DNA of 64,000 bases, from assembly GCA_023416955.1 (NCBI GenBank), contig JAEZGM010000034.1, positions 38,718-102,717 on the forward strand. Reading direction: 5' to 3'. A program made the position numbers and the translations under genes. Positions 9,044 to 17,827 of this stretch are shown here, in pieces (position 1 is the stretch's first letter; each line of letters starts with the position of its first letter). The notes beneath the pieces were generated by a model. That model had not been told where the DNA came from. It searched no databases and was given only the letters and a program-made list of their open reading frames with translations. This DNA is from Bacillota bacterium. Its GTDB lineage: Bacteria > Bacillota > Clostridia > Oscillospirales > Acutalibacteraceae.

Positions 9044-9448
9044 ATGTATTCGACAAAGCTTTCGGTCAGCATCCATATTTTATGTGTAATCGCGTTGAAT
9101 TCCGATTCACCCATCACATCAGACTATATTGCAAGCAGCATTCAAACGAACCCCGCATTGGTTCGGAGGTTGATGAGCCGGTTGAAAAAGGCAAACCTGA
9201 TCCATACACAAACAAAGCTGGGCGCAACCGGTTTGGCAAAGCCAACTGCTGAAATCTCTTTACTGGATGTATTTCAGGCTGTGGAACCGGAACAGCGTAT
9301 TTTTGATATTCACACCAACACAAATATGAAGTGCCCTGTGGGGGCCAATATTGAAAGGGTATTGACTCAGTTTTACCAGGGTGTGCAGACCGATTTTGAA
9401 AAACAGCTGAACAGCATTCACCTTTCCGATATTTTAAATTCATTATGA
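9044..9448 (+). CDS. Rrf2 family regulator, YwnA-like
   Basis: A 134-residue Rrf2 protein. The N-terminal winged helix (STKLSVSIHILCVIAL, then SDYIASSIQTNPALVRRLMSRLKKANLI) is followed by ATGLAKPTAEISLLDVFQAVE. The C-terminal half has a lone MKCPVG cysteine (near 97) instead of the three-cysteine set of iron-sulfur Rrf2 proteins such as IscR. That is typical of the YwnA/HypR group, which senses disulfide stress. It is followed by a YwnB-like reductase, the same pairing as ywnA-ywnB in Bacillus, so autoregulated redox control is likely. Confidence 0.9.
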   Translation: MYSTKLSVSIHILCVIALNSDSPITSDYIASSIQTNPALVRRLMSRLKKANLIHTQTKLGATGLAKPTAEISLLDVFQAVEPEQRIFDIHTNTNMKCPVGANIERVLTQFYQGVQTDFEKQLNSIHLSDILNSL

Positions 9449-9465
9449 GAAAGCAGGATAATATT

Positions 9466-10104
9466 ATGAAAATAGCAATTATCGGCGCAACCGGCATGGC
9501 CGGTCAGGCCATTTACAAGGAAGCCGTTTCCCGCGGTCACGAAGTTACCGGAATCGTCCGCGACAAAGTGAAAGCAAAAGAGGTTCTGGGCGAAAATGCG
9601 AGCATTGTAGCAACGGACGTATTCAATCTTCAAAAGAGCGATCTTTCCGGATTCGACGTTGTTGTAAACGCATTCAGCGCAGTTCCCGACAAGGCATATT
9701 TACACGTTGACCTCGCCGCAAAGCTTGTGGCTTTGTTCAGGGAAATGGAGTCGCCACGCTTATTCTTTATTCTTGGCGCAGGCAGCCTGCTCGATCAGAA
9801 CGAGAGGCTGTTTGTTGAGACAATCAAAACGCTTCCCGGTTCGGACGCCTGGGTTTCAATCCCCGTGAATCAGTATAAGGAACTGCAGTTCCTTCGCAAT
9901 GTGAGCAATGTGAACTGGGTGGGGGTCTCCCCTTCTGCAACTTTTGCCGCGGGCGAAAAACATACGCCGGTTCTTGGCAAAGACCACCTTCTGACTGCGG
10001 CGGATGGAGAGTCCCATACCACCAGCGGAACAATGGCAGTCGCGATTCTAAATGAAATAGAAAATCCTTCGGTCTTCAAAGACCGCTTCACCGTTTCGGA
10101 TTAA
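9466..10104 (+). CDS. NAD(P)-binding NmrA/SDR-type reductase, YwnB-like
   Basis: A 212-residue Rossmann protein starting MKIAIIGATGMAGQ, where the GxxGxxG dinucleotide motif is at the N-terminus. FDVVVNAFSA and RLFFILGAGSLLDQ follow the atypical SDR pattern. An ATG at 9445 overlaps the Rrf2 stop but has no ribosome site. The ATG at 9466 has GCAGGA before it and gives the usual N-terminus. Probable NAD(P)H-dependent reductase or redox sensor. Substrate unknown. Co-transcribed with the Rrf2 gene. Confidence 0.87.
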   Translation: MKIAIIGATGMAGQAIYKEAVSRGHEVTGIVRDKVKAKEVLGENASIVATDVFNLQKSDLSGFDVVVNAFSAVPDKAYLHVDLAAKLVALFREMESPRLFFILGAGSLLDQNERLFVETIKTLPGSDAWVSIPVNQYKELQFLRNVSNVNWVGVSPSATFAAGEKHTPVLGKDHLLTAADGESHTTSGTMAVAILNEIENPSVFKDRFTVSD

Positions 10105-10157
10105 ATAAGTAAACTATGTTAAAAATATTATAAATGAAATTTAGGAGTTGATTTATT

Positions 10158-10721
10158 ATGAGTAAAAAAGTAATCGGAGTTTTTGTAGGCAGTCTGCGTA
10201 GGGAATCTTACAGCCAGTCAATCGCAAATTTTGTGGCTTCACAGGCCCCCGCAGATTTTGAATTCCGCACGATTCCGCTCGGAGATCTTGCCTTATACAA
10301 TCAGGATTTGGATGACGACGGAAACCCGCCCGCAGAATGGGTGAAATTCCGTGAAGAAGTAAAGGGGCTGGACGGTTTCCTTTTCGTTACACCGGAATAT
10401 AACCGTTCTGTACCCGCTGTACTAAAGAATGCGCTTGATGTCGGTTCAAGGCCGTACGGAGCAAGTGTTTGGGACGGAAAAGCCGGCGGCGTCATTAGCG
10501 TTTCCCCGGGTGGAATCGGTGCTTTCGGCGCGAACCATCACCTTCGCCAGTCCCTGGTTTTCCTGAATGTGCTTACACTTCAGCAGCCGGAAGCCTATGT
10601 CGGGCATGTGGGTTCCTCTCTGGACGGGAATGGGAATGTTGTTGACGAAAGCATGAAGTCATTTCTGAAAAATTATACCGATGCTTTTGTAAAATGGGTT
10701 CATACAATTTCCGGTAACTGA
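10158..10721 (+). CDS. NADPH-dependent FMN reductase (flavodoxin-like)
   Basis: A 187-residue flavodoxin-fold protein. GSLRRESYSQSIANFV (12-27) is the phosphate-binding loop, FVTPEYNRSVPAVLKNALDVGSRPYG (about 77-102) is the signature of the azoreductase/ChrR/YieF group, and SVSPGGIGAFGANHHLRQ completes the flavin site. GGAGTTG precedes the ATG. It reduces FMN, quinones or azo dyes with NAD(P)H. It lies 53 bp after the YwnB-like gene and ends at a group of palindromes, so it is probably last in the Rrf2 operon. Confidence 0.92.
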   Translation: MSKKVIGVFVGSLRRESYSQSIANFVASQAPADFEFRTIPLGDLALYNQDLDDDGNPPAEWVKFREEVKGLDGFLFVTPEYNRSVPAVLKNALDVGSRPYGASVWDGKAGGVISVSPGGIGAFGANHHLRQSLVFLNVLTLQQPEAYVGHVGSSLDGNGNVVDESMKSFLKNYTDAFVKWVHTISGN

Positions 10722-10748
10722 TAGTCGAAACCGGTTTATTCACAATAA

Positions 10749-10812
10749 CAGGCAAAAGTAAAGTACCCCCTGCCGGCCAATGACCGTGCAGGGGGTACTT
10801 TACTTTTGCCTG
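10749..10812. repeat. Perfect 24-bp-arm hairpin after the FMN reductase gene
   Basis: Arms at 10749-10772 and 10789-10812 are exact inverted copies around a 16-base loop. No T-run follows, so this is not a standard terminator although it sits where one is expected. The arms are longer than a terminator needs. Confidence 0.8.
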
Positions 10813-10818
10813 GGTTGA

Positions 10819-10846
10819 GCGTGTCTGCAAAAAATTGCAGACACGC
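10819..10846. terminator. Second 12-bp hairpin after the FMN reductase gene
   Basis: GCGTGTCTGCAA and TTGCAGACACGC pair exactly around AAAA, followed by only TTTA. It may terminate inefficiently or be part of the palindrome cluster. Confidence 0.55.
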
Positions 10847-10849
10847 TTT

Positions 10850-11000
10850 AAGTAACCGCTGATTACAGTCAGTTAATTTGAAACCAGAACCAATCTACAT
10901 TTTCTTGGATGTTTTCTAAGGTGAACTGACTATAAACAATTCTGAAGCCACTCAGTCCAGTATTTTAGCAGCTTCGAATTACCGCGACTGAATCATCAGT
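10850..11000. repeat. Repeat A interrupted by nested repeat B
   Basis: The left end AAGTAACCGCTGATTA (10850-10865) matches the start of repeat A at 37787. It is then broken by about 70 bp matching repeat B at 2311 (10864-10934, ends CAGTCAGTT/AACTGACTA). The A interior resumes with CAATTCTGAAGCCACTCAGT and ends near ACTGAATCATCAG. This is a nested insertion visible directly in the sequence. Confidence 0.75.
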
Positions 11001-11003
11001 CAT

Positions 11004-11243
11004 TTAAAGAGAATGATGTGTACCGTCGCAGAAAGGCGGGTTTTTCGTATGCTTGCATCCGCACAAATGCACCGTCTCCGTCTTTTCGGCAGTAAAAGCT
11101 ACAGGAGTAAATGAAGTTCCCTTGTGTGACCCGTCACAGAACGGCTGACTTGCGCTTCTGCCGCAAGCACACCAGTAATATGTTTCGCCTTCCTTTACAT
11201 CAACAGCATAAGGAGCTTTCTGAGCAATTTTTGGCTCTTCCAC
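11004..11243 (-). CDS. CDGSH iron-sulfur domain protein with two motifs
   Basis: About 79 residues with two CDGSH-type motifs: CACGRSASQPFCDGSHKG and CGCKHTKNPPFCDGTH. Each has the C-x-C...C...H ligands of a 2Fe-2S cluster. Start choice: an ATG at 11261 lacks a ribosome site, while GTG 11243 has AAAGGT nine bases upstream and gives the usual short lead before PKIAQKAPYAV. The promoter at 11275-11303 would start the transcript only about 25 bases before this GTG. Probable small electron-transfer or redox-sensing protein in the cytoplasm. Confidence 0.9.
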   Translation of the reverse strand: MEEPKIAQKAPYAVDVKEGETYYWCACGRSASQPFCDGSHKGTSFTPVAFTAEKTETVHLCGCKHTKNPPFCDGTHHSL

Positions 11244-11274
11244 AGTGATCAGACCTTTCATAAAAATTAGTAGT

Positions 11275-11303
11275 ATTTTACATCTAATTTTTAGAATTAT
11301 CAA
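11275..11303 (-). promoter_or_regulatory. Promoter of the CDGSH gene
   Basis: Minus-strand TTGATA (11298-11303), 17-bp spacer, TAAAAT (11275-11280). Confidence 0.6.
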
Positions 11304-11410
11304 GCTTTTCCATTTGTTATTTTTTATACAGGCTGAAGGCAGCAAAAGCGGCAAGCAGAAATTCAAACCAGACAAGCCGTTTCTGCATTTTGGTTTGTCA
11401 AGAATCAGGA

Positions 11411-13105
11411 CTATGCCATATTTATTTTCGACAAGGGATATTCGCCTGTAATGGGATTTCGGTTACGATATTCGGCACAAACGGCACAATTTTCGGAATA
11501 TAGAACAGCATAGCTTTTTCTGACTTTAAATTGAGTCTGATTGTCTGCTCTTTGTTCCCATTTTCTGATCACATCTCTCAGTACGGGGTCCTTTCTGTAC
11601 AAAACCGGGGGCAATCTTCCCGAAGAATTGGTTGCAAGCCGGTCGCAGACCATTTTATCGCGCAGGACAGCTTTGTCAATCCCAGTTTGGCAGCTGAAAT
11701 AATCAAAAACGAGCGCACTGTAATCATCAAGTGAAATACCCGCCGTATCTTTCCCGGCTGTAAATTCGCCAAATCGATCAAACAGGTCAAATGGCTCGCC
11801 CTCGCTCTGCTGCAAAACGTACTCCAGCGTTCGCCGAAAACGCCCGCTGTTGTGTAAGCGCTCCACCGCGTCCTCCATCCTGTGCAGCCGCTGCAGTTCC
11901 TCTTCGGTCAGCCATGGCGTATCAGTCACTTCGTATGGGGGCTGACACGAAAATCGGCAGGGATATATTTCCGGCTCTTCGCGCATGGGCGCTCCGTGCA
12001 GCAGCTTTAAAAATCCCAGCTGCAGCATATTGGAATTCAGAGAATACGCCGTATTGAAGCTTTCCGCAAAGCTGTCCCAGCCTTCATGGGGCAAACCGGC
12101 AATCAAATCGATATGGATATGCATATTTGCTCTTTCGGTAAGACGCCGGATATTTTTCTTCAAGCGTTCCACGTCGGTTTTCCGGTTGATGGCGCTCAGC
12201 GTTTTGGGGTTAAAGCTCTGCATCCCTATTTCAAGCTGAATCGCACCAACCGGCGCCGCGGCGAGCAGTTCAATTGTTTCGTTATCCAGAATATCTCCCG
12301 CAATCTCAAAATGGAAGCAAACACCCTCGGGAATTTCTTTTTCGTAGTTTTGAATCACAAAGCGAAAGAGCTCAATCGCCCTTTTTCGGTTGGCATTAAA
12401 GGTTCGGTCAACCAGTTTCACCGTTTGCGTTCCGCTGTTCGCAAGCAGAAGAAGCTCCCGCTTCGCACGTTCCAGATCAAAAAAACGCGCGCTTCCGCAC
12501 CGCCCGGAAAGGCAAAACGCACAGGAATACGGGCAGCCGCGGCTCGTTTCCAAATAAGCAATGCGCCCCTTCAGGGCATGAAGGTATTTTTCCGTATAGG
12601 GACTGGGCGGGTCGTTCTGCGGCGTATTGGGTTCCGCGACAACCATTCTGCCGCCTTCCCGGTAACACAGACCGGGTATGCCGTAAACATTCCCGCCGGA
12701 TTGGAGCGCGTGAAGCAGCAGCGCAAAGGGTCTCTCCCCTTCGCCGGAAATCACATACTGCACAAACGGATTTTCTTCCAGTACTTCTTCCGCGTTATAG
12801 CTAATTTCCGGGCCGCCCAAAATCACAATACAGTCCGGCAGCGCTTCCTTCACAAGCTGAATCAATTTTTTTGTCTGCGCAACATTCCAGATATAACAGC
12901 AAAATCCTACCGCATGCGGCTTTCGCTCAATAATGCGCTGTGCGACAGCTTCCACTTTTTCATTGATCGTCCCTTCAACTACCTGTGCGCCGACTTTGCT
13001 GCCGCCATACGTTTCCACCCCGGCAAGCAGGCACCATGGTGCGAGAGACGAGTGAATATACTTCGAATTTAATACGCAGATCACCGCATTCAATTTTTCG
13101 TGCAT
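11411..13105 (-). CDS. B12-binding-domain radical SAM protein
   Basis: 564 residues. An N-terminal B12-binding-type Rossmann domain spans about 5-150 (PHAVGFCCYIWNVAQT, VILGGPEISYNAEE). The radical SAM core starts near 190 with the CxxxCxxC motif in SRGCPYSCAFCLSG, and the C-terminal domain resembles DUF4080. Members of this class use a 4Fe-4S cluster and S-adenosylmethionine, often with cobalamin, for methylations or rearrangements. Substrate is unknown. The ATG at 13105 has AAAGGG eight bases upstream. A TTG one codon earlier is a weaker alternative. It is alone on its transcript. Confidence 0.9.
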   Translation of the reverse strand: MHEKLNAVICVLNSKYIHSSLAPWCLLAGVETYGGSKVGAQVVEGTINEKVEAVAQRIIERKPHAVGFCCYIWNVAQTKKLIQLVKEALPDCIVILGGPEISYNAEEVLEENPFVQYVISGEGERPFALLLHALQSGGNVYGIPGLCYREGGRMVVAEPNTPQNDPPSPYTEKYLHALKGRIAYLETSRGCPYSCAFCLSGRCGSARFFDLERAKRELLLLANSGTQTVKLVDRTFNANRKRAIELFRFVIQNYEKEIPEGVCFHFEIAGDILDNETIELLAAAPVGAIQLEIGMQSFNPKTLSAINRKTDVERLKKNIRRLTERANMHIHIDLIAGLPHEGWDSFAESFNTAYSLNSNMLQLGFLKLLHGAPMREEPEIYPCRFSCQPPYEVTDTPWLTEEELQRLHRMEDAVERLHNSGRFRRTLEYVLQQSEGEPFDLFDRFGEFTAGKDTAGISLDDYSALVFDYFSCQTGIDKAVLRDKMVCDRLATNSSGRLPPVLYRKDPVLRDVIRKWEQRADNQTQFKVRKSYAVLYSENCAVCAEYRNRNPITGEYPLSKINMA

Positions 13106-13280
13106 CAATATAACCCTTTTTCCCTTTTAAACAGATAACAGTATCATATCACAGCTTGTTTATCAATTAAGGCTCTTTTCGTAAACATGCTGTTCTTAGA
13201 TAAACTTAAACGCTTACTATGCCAAGAATGATTTTAAATTTGTTTCGGTTCTTTTTTGTGACTTTCAAACCTTTCTTATA

Positions 13281-13374
13281 AAATTTGCGCCGACGCGACT
13301 GCGGCGGGAGGGGCTGCGCCCCGACAACAAATTTTCCAATGGCTCAAACCGTAGGTTTGAGACTATTATATCAT
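13281..13374 (-). repeat. Repeat C, copy 1
   Basis: Read on the minus strand: ATGATATAATAGTCTCAAAC, a CTC-AAACC/GGTTTGAG hairpin, AATTTGTTGTCGGGGCGCAG, a GGGGCGCAGCCCC hairpin, then a G/C-rich palindrome ending GGCGCAAATTT. It matches two tandem copies at 50213-50411. The rest of the 13106-13670 gap holds no convincing gene. A 112-codon frame there runs into this repeat and is rejected. Confidence 0.85.
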
Positions 13375-13670
13375 ATTTTCCGAACCATAAAAGGAAAATC
13401 CGGTGATTCCGCATACGCTCTGAATAATCTTCGCGATTGATTATCTGATTTTTGTGGTATAATAATTTTTGCAGTCCGTCGTGCGGCAGTTTTCCGATTC
13501 TTTCGGCCGCTGAAAACAAAGGGAATACCGTGATGTCTTGATTTGCCGCATCACGCACTGAAAATTTTATATCATGATCATCGTTAATAATGGATACTTG
13601 CATTATTCTTTAAAAATAAATGATATAATAGGTAAGTTAAAATAATATACAAATGAGGAAATAAGAACTA

Positions 13671-15377
13671 ATGCAATTTAACGAAATGAATTTAATGCCT
13701 GAAATTTTACGTGCGATTGACGATATCGGCTTTACCGAAGCAACCGATATTCAATCCGGCGCAATCCCACTGCTTTTGGAGGGCCGCGACTTAATCGGCC
13801 GTTCCAGCACCGGAACCGGAAAGACCGCGGCTTTCGGCATTCCTGTTTTACAGGCAGTCGCCCAAAGCAACGGCGCACGCAGTCAGGTATTGATATTAAG
13901 CCCTACGCGCGAGCTTGCGATTCAGACCAGTGAAGAGTTTGGAAAATTTTCAAAATATCTGCAGAACATAAAGTCAGCGACAGTCTGCGGCGGGCAGTCA
14001 ATGCCTGCGCAGATCCGACAGCTGCGCACGGCGCAGATTATTATCGGCACCCCCGGCCGTGTGATGGATCACTTGCGCCGCAGGACAATGTCCCTGGAAA
14101 ATTTGGAAACAGTCATTCTGGACGAAGCGGACGAAATGTTGAACATGGGTTTTCTGGACGATATTCGAACGATTTTGAATCAGGCTCCCGAAGCAAGGCA
14201 GACCGTTTTGTTCAGCGCCACCATGCCCCCCGCCATTATGGAGATTACAAAGCAGTTTCAGACAAACCCCGAAATGATTGCGGTGGACAAGGGGCAAAAA
14301 ACCGTAGAAGGAATTTCACAGTTTTATTACCGTGTAAAACAGCAGGATAAGACAGACGCACTCAAACTGCTGCTTGAATTTCATAAACCTAAGCGGGCAA
14401 TGGTTTTCTGCAACACGAAAAAAATGGTGGACGAGCTTTGCGCTGAATTGAGCGACAGCGGATTTCTGGCTGTCGGCATTCATGGTGACCTGAAGCAGAA
14501 TCAGCGCAATCAAGTCATGAGCGACTTCAAAAGCGGCCGTAGCAATGTCCTGATTGCAACCGACGTCGCCGCGCGCGGCATTGATGTAGAGGACATTGAC
14601 GCTGTGTTCAACTTTGATATTCCACAGGAAAACGAATATTATATTCACCGTATCGGGCGCACGGGGCGCGCCGGAAAAACCGGCAGTTCCCACACTTTGG
14701 CGGCAAACCGTACGCAGGTTGAGCGAGTTCATATGCTGGAAAGATTCATGGGTACTAAGATCAAAGAAGCCTTCGTACCGAATGTTGAAGAAATTGAAAA
14801 GCGCCATCAAAAAAAGTTCATTGCCGGCGTTCGGAAGATGGTAGACGCCGACAACGGCAGCGAGTGGCTCCCGTTCATTAAAACGCTGGAGCAGGAGGGT
14901 TACTCCGCAAACAGAATTGCGGCGGCTCTGTGCGCTGTCGTCAGTGAAAAAGGTGTAAAGCCAAGTTCTTTAAAGAATATTTCCAAAGCAGAGCCGGCCC
15001 CCGCGGAAAAGAACACTGTCAGGCTCAGCCTGAATATCGGTTCCAACCAGAAGATTAAAGCCGATTTCATCATCGGCGCCATTGTGGAGGCAACTGGCCT
15101 GCCTGTCAGCGCTGTGCGCGATATCGACATTCACAGCGAGCATTCCGTCGTTGAAATGGAGCCTCATGACGCCGAACTGGTTCTGCACAAAATGAGTGAG
15201 TATAAAATAAAGCAGCGCAGCGTCCGCTTTACCCCGGTCAGCGAAAAAAAATCGGAGCACGGCTTCTCAAAGCAGGATAGAAATTACGCGAACGGTTACA
15301 AAAAAGGCGGCGGAAAAAACTACCGCGGCGGCAAATCCGGCTACCGGCCGTACAGTGGTAAAAAGAGATCAAAGTAA
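13671..15377 (+). CDS. DEAD-box RNA helicase with DbpA-type RNA-binding domain
   Basis: 568 residues. The Q motif is near 20-27, Walker A SSTGTGKTAAF near 46, motif II DEADEM, motif III SAT, and motif VI HRIGRTGRAG, giving the two RecA domains over about 1-370. Residues about 455-530 (LSLNIGSNQKIKADFIIGAIV to QRSVRFTPV) match the DbpA RNA-binding domain. A basic Gly/Tyr/Lys tail closes the protein. Likely roles are ribosome assembly, RNA decay or cold response (family knowledge). The ATG follows GAGGA with slightly long spacing. An extended -10 TGATATAAT lies about 40 bp upstream. Confidence 0.96.
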   Translation: MQFNEMNLMPEILRAIDDIGFTEATDIQSGAIPLLLEGRDLIGRSSTGTGKTAAFGIPVLQAVAQSNGARSQVLILSPTRELAIQTSEEFGKFSKYLQNIKSATVCGGQSMPAQIRQLRTAQIIIGTPGRVMDHLRRRTMSLENLETVILDEADEMLNMGFLDDIRTILNQAPEARQTVLFSATMPPAIMEITKQFQTNPEMIAVDKGQKTVEGISQFYYRVKQQDKTDALKLLLEFHKPKRAMVFCNTKKMVDELCAELSDSGFLAVGIHGDLKQNQRNQVMSDFKSGRSNVLIATDVAARGIDVEDIDAVFNFDIPQENEYYIHRIGRTGRAGKTGSSHTLAANRTQVERVHMLERFMGTKIKEAFVPNVEEIEKRHQKKFIAGVRKMVDADNGSEWLPFIKTLEQEGYSANRIAAALCAVVSEKGVKPSSLKNISKAEPAPAEKNTVRLSLNIGSNQKIKADFIIGAIVEATGLPVSAVRDIDIHSEHSVVEMEPHDAELVLHKMSEYKIKQRSVRFTPVSEKKSEHGFSKQDRNYANGYKKGGGKNYRGGKSGYRPYSGKKRSK

Positions 15378-15442
15378 ACATTTGCTTGTACAAAAGCATT
15401 TATCTTTTTATTATCTATCGCGTACTTTATAAAAGAATACTT

Positions 15443-15486
15443 CAAAATCAACCGTTCAAAATTTTTTGAACGGTTGATTTTTTATT
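15443..15486 (+). terminator. Terminator of the DEAD-box helicase gene
   Basis: AAAATCAACCGTTCAAAA and TTTGAACGGTTGATTTTT form an 18-bp stem with a T-run. Confidence 0.85.
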
Positions 15487-15823
15487 TCAGGCGTCTGTAA
15501 TTGTGATATGCGGAGCGCAAGATAAATCAAAACACCTATGTATTCCGGCATTCTTTCTTAAAATCAAAATGTGATATAAAAGGCATGAAAAATTATATCC
15601 AATAAAAAAATCTAATTATTAAGGTGAAATATATAAAATTTTACTAGTTGGAAAAATTACCAGCAAATGTTAAATTATTGGTATATTAAGCAATATTTAT
15701 TCTGTATCATTCATTTTTTTGTGCAATTATTTTATTATGATCTGGGTCTTGTCTGAAAAGCAAGACTCAGTAAAACTGCACATTTGGACGCAGAATGATA
15801 ATGCAATAAGGAGGGCCTTTAAA
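15487..15823. other. AT-rich upstream region of the sugar importer operon
   Basis: No gene is seen. A small hairpin with GTCTTG/CAAGAC arms lies at 15742-15770, and AAGGAGG for the permease is at 15809-15815. No clear sigma-A promoter could be fixed. Several AT-rich -10-like boxes exist near 15690-15740. Confidence 0.5.
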
Positions 15824-16768
15824 ATGTCACAACCAACCGTCCCGAAAGAAAAGGTGCTGCGTAACCGAAAGAAGGTACAATCGTACAAACTGTTCATTCT
15901 GATAAGTCCCTTTATCATTTTGCTGTTCATTTTCTCATACCTTCCGCTGTACGGATGGATTTACTCATTTTTTGACTATACCCCGCCGCTGAAACTATCG
16001 CAGTCCCCGTTCGTCGGATTCAAATGGTTCCAGTTCCTTTTTTCCAATCCGACACAGCTTTCCGAATTTTTAAACGTGATGCGCAACACGTTTGCGATGA
16101 GCGGGCTTGGTATATTAACTTCACCGCTGTCACTGTTTTTTGCAATCTTTCTGAACGAAATCAGATGCAAGCCGTATAAAAAGCTGGTTCAAACCCTGAC
16201 CACGCTCCCGAATTTTATCAGCTGGGTGCTCATTTATTCCGTTGCGTTCTCACTGTTTTCAAGCACCGGTATGATAAACAACGTACTATCGTCTTTAGGC
16301 TGGATTTCGGAGCCGATACGCTTTATGGACAGTGACAACCACACATGGCTGTCCATGCTGCTCTGGGGTACCTGGAAAGGATTAGGCTGGGGTGCGATTA
16401 TGTACCTTGCATCCATTTCCGGTATTGATACGGAACTGTACGAAGCGGCAAAGGTGGATGGCTCCGGTCGATTTAACCTGATCTGGCATGTCACAATTCC
16501 CGGTCTTCTTCCCACCTATTTTGTGCTTTTAATGCTTTCGGTTGCGAATTTCCTGTCCAACGGACTCGACCAATATTATGTGTTCCACAATTCCTTTAAT
16601 ATGGAACATATTAAAGTGCTTGACCTTTATGTGTATCAGCTGGGACTGGGCAACGGGAACTACGCGCTGTCTACCGCACTGAGCATGATGAAAAGCATTG
16701 TAAGCGTCGCGCTGCTGTTTTTTGTAAACACTTTGTCAAAGCTTACACGCGGCGAATCAATTGTTTGA
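15824..16768 (+). CDS. Sugar ABC transporter permease, LplB-like
   Basis: 314 residues with six predicted membrane helices and the permease EAA loop LYEAAKVDGSGRFNLIWHVTIPG (about 205-227), the ATPase-docking site. The open frame extends upstream, but ATG 15824 has AAGGAGG at good spacing. It belongs to the LplB/YteP family of complex-carbohydrate importers. Its partner permease follows 13 bp later and the binding lipoprotein after that. No ATPase is encoded here, as is usual for this family, which borrows a shared MsmX-type ATPase from elsewhere in the genome. Confidence 0.94.
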   Translation: MSQPTVPKEKVLRNRKKVQSYKLFILISPFIILLFIFSYLPLYGWIYSFFDYTPPLKLSQSPFVGFKWFQFLFSNPTQLSEFLNVMRNTFAMSGLGILTSPLSLFFAIFLNEIRCKPYKKLVQTLTTLPNFISWVLIYSVAFSLFSSTGMINNVLSSLGWISEPIRFMDSDNHTWLSMLLWGTWKGLGWGAIMYLASISGIDTELYEAAKVDGSGRFNLIWHVTIPGLLPTYFVLLMLSVANFLSNGLDQYYVFHNSFNMEHIKVLDLYVYQLGLGNGNYALSTALSMMKSIVSVALLFFVNTLSKLTRGESIV

Positions 16769-16781
16769 GGAGGGAGCAAAT

Positions 16782-17705
16782 ATGGAACATACTATTCGTA
16801 AAAAACGTCATTACAGTGCTGGAGACGCCACATTTAACATCATCAACTACCTGATATTCTTTCTGATCACCATCATCTGCGTATATCCTTTTTACTATTT
16901 GATAATTAATACCATCAGTTCCAACCAGCTCAGCGCGAATGGAGAAATCAACTGGTACCCGCGTGAAATACAGTGGAAAAACTATATTGATGTTTTTAAA
17001 TTAAACGGGTTGGGGCAGGCGTTTTTGGTCTCCATCGGGCGTACCGTAATCGGAACCGTGCTTACCGTATTTACCTCCGCGTTCCTCGGCTTTATGTTTA
17101 CACAGCAAAACATGTGGAAACGTTCTTTCTGGTACCGTTTCGTTGTAATCACAATGTACTTTAACGCCGGTTTGATACCAACCTTCCTCATTATTTACAA
17201 TCTGCATTTGACCAACACATTTTGGGTTTATATTTTACCCACCATTGTTCAGCCTTTCAACATTATTTTAGTGAAAACCTATATTGAATCCATACCAAAG
17301 TCTCTTCAGGAAGCGGCGGAGATTGACGGAGCAGGCATACTGCGGATTTTCGGAACAATTATTCTTCCGATTTCAGCGCCCATTCTCGCCACGATCGCGA
17401 TCTTTTCGGCTGTGAATCAATGGAATTCCTTTCAGGATACATTGGTTTACATAACAGATGCCCACCTTTATTCTTTGCAATACTTGCTTTACACTTACAT
17501 CAACGCGGCCAATTCACTCGCAACATTGATCAAAAGTTCACCAAATTTAAACTCCAGCGTGCTTACTTCCCTTGCAACCCAGCAAACGCCGACCTCCGTG
17601 CGCATGACTGTATCCATTATTGTGGTACTTCCGATTCTGGTTGTTTACCCATGGTTCCAGCATTATTTTGTAAAAGGAATCATGATTGGTTCTGTAAAAG
17701 GCTGA
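16782..17705 (+). CDS. Sugar ABC transporter permease, LplC/YtcP-like
   Basis: 307 residues and six membrane segments, with the EAA motif SLQEAAEIDGAGILRIFGTIILP (near 180-202) and the typical C-terminal VYPWFQHYFVKGIMIGSVKG. ATG 16782 follows GGAGGGAG. A frame start at 16761 overlaps the previous gene and lacks a better site. It pairs with the LplB-like protein to form the membrane channel. Confidence 0.94.
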   Translation: MEHTIRKKRHYSAGDATFNIINYLIFFLITIICVYPFYYLIINTISSNQLSANGEINWYPREIQWKNYIDVFKLNGLGQAFLVSIGRTVIGTVLTVFTSAFLGFMFTQQNMWKRSFWYRFVVITMYFNAGLIPTFLIIYNLHLTNTFWVYILPTIVQPFNIILVKTYIESIPKSLQEAAEIDGAGILRIFGTIILPISAPILATIAIFSAVNQWNSFQDTLVYITDAHLYSLQYLLYTYINAANSLATLIKSSPNLNSSVLTSLATQQTPTSVRMTVSIIVVLPILVVYPWFQHYFVKGIMIGSVKG

Positions 17706-17726
17706 TTTACACGGATGTAATCCCTG

Positions 17727-17770
17727 GGTCTTGTTATTAAATCTATTGATTTTTTATTTGTGACAAGACC
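17727..17770 (+). repeat. Hairpin between permease and binding-protein genes
   Basis: GGTCTTGT (17727-17734) and ACAAGACC (17763-17770) are exact inverted arms. Such a stem could protect or partly terminate the message and raise binding-protein output. The same arms recur elsewhere in the window. Confidence 0.55.
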
Positions 17771-17827
17771 TGAAGGTTTTACAAATAGGGGATTTTATCC
17801 CCAATAAGTTTAAGGGAGGATTTAGAT

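Noticed and set aside
12086..13072. 328-codon frame antisense to the radical SAM gene
   Set aside because: Shadow frame. The opposite strand carries the intact CxxxCxxC radical SAM protein.
13265..13603. 112-codon minus-strand frame upstream of the DEAD-box helicase
   Set aside because: Its last third is translated repeat C and its first part has no recognisable pattern or ribosome site. Similar YDIIVSNLR peptides arise from the other repeat C copies.
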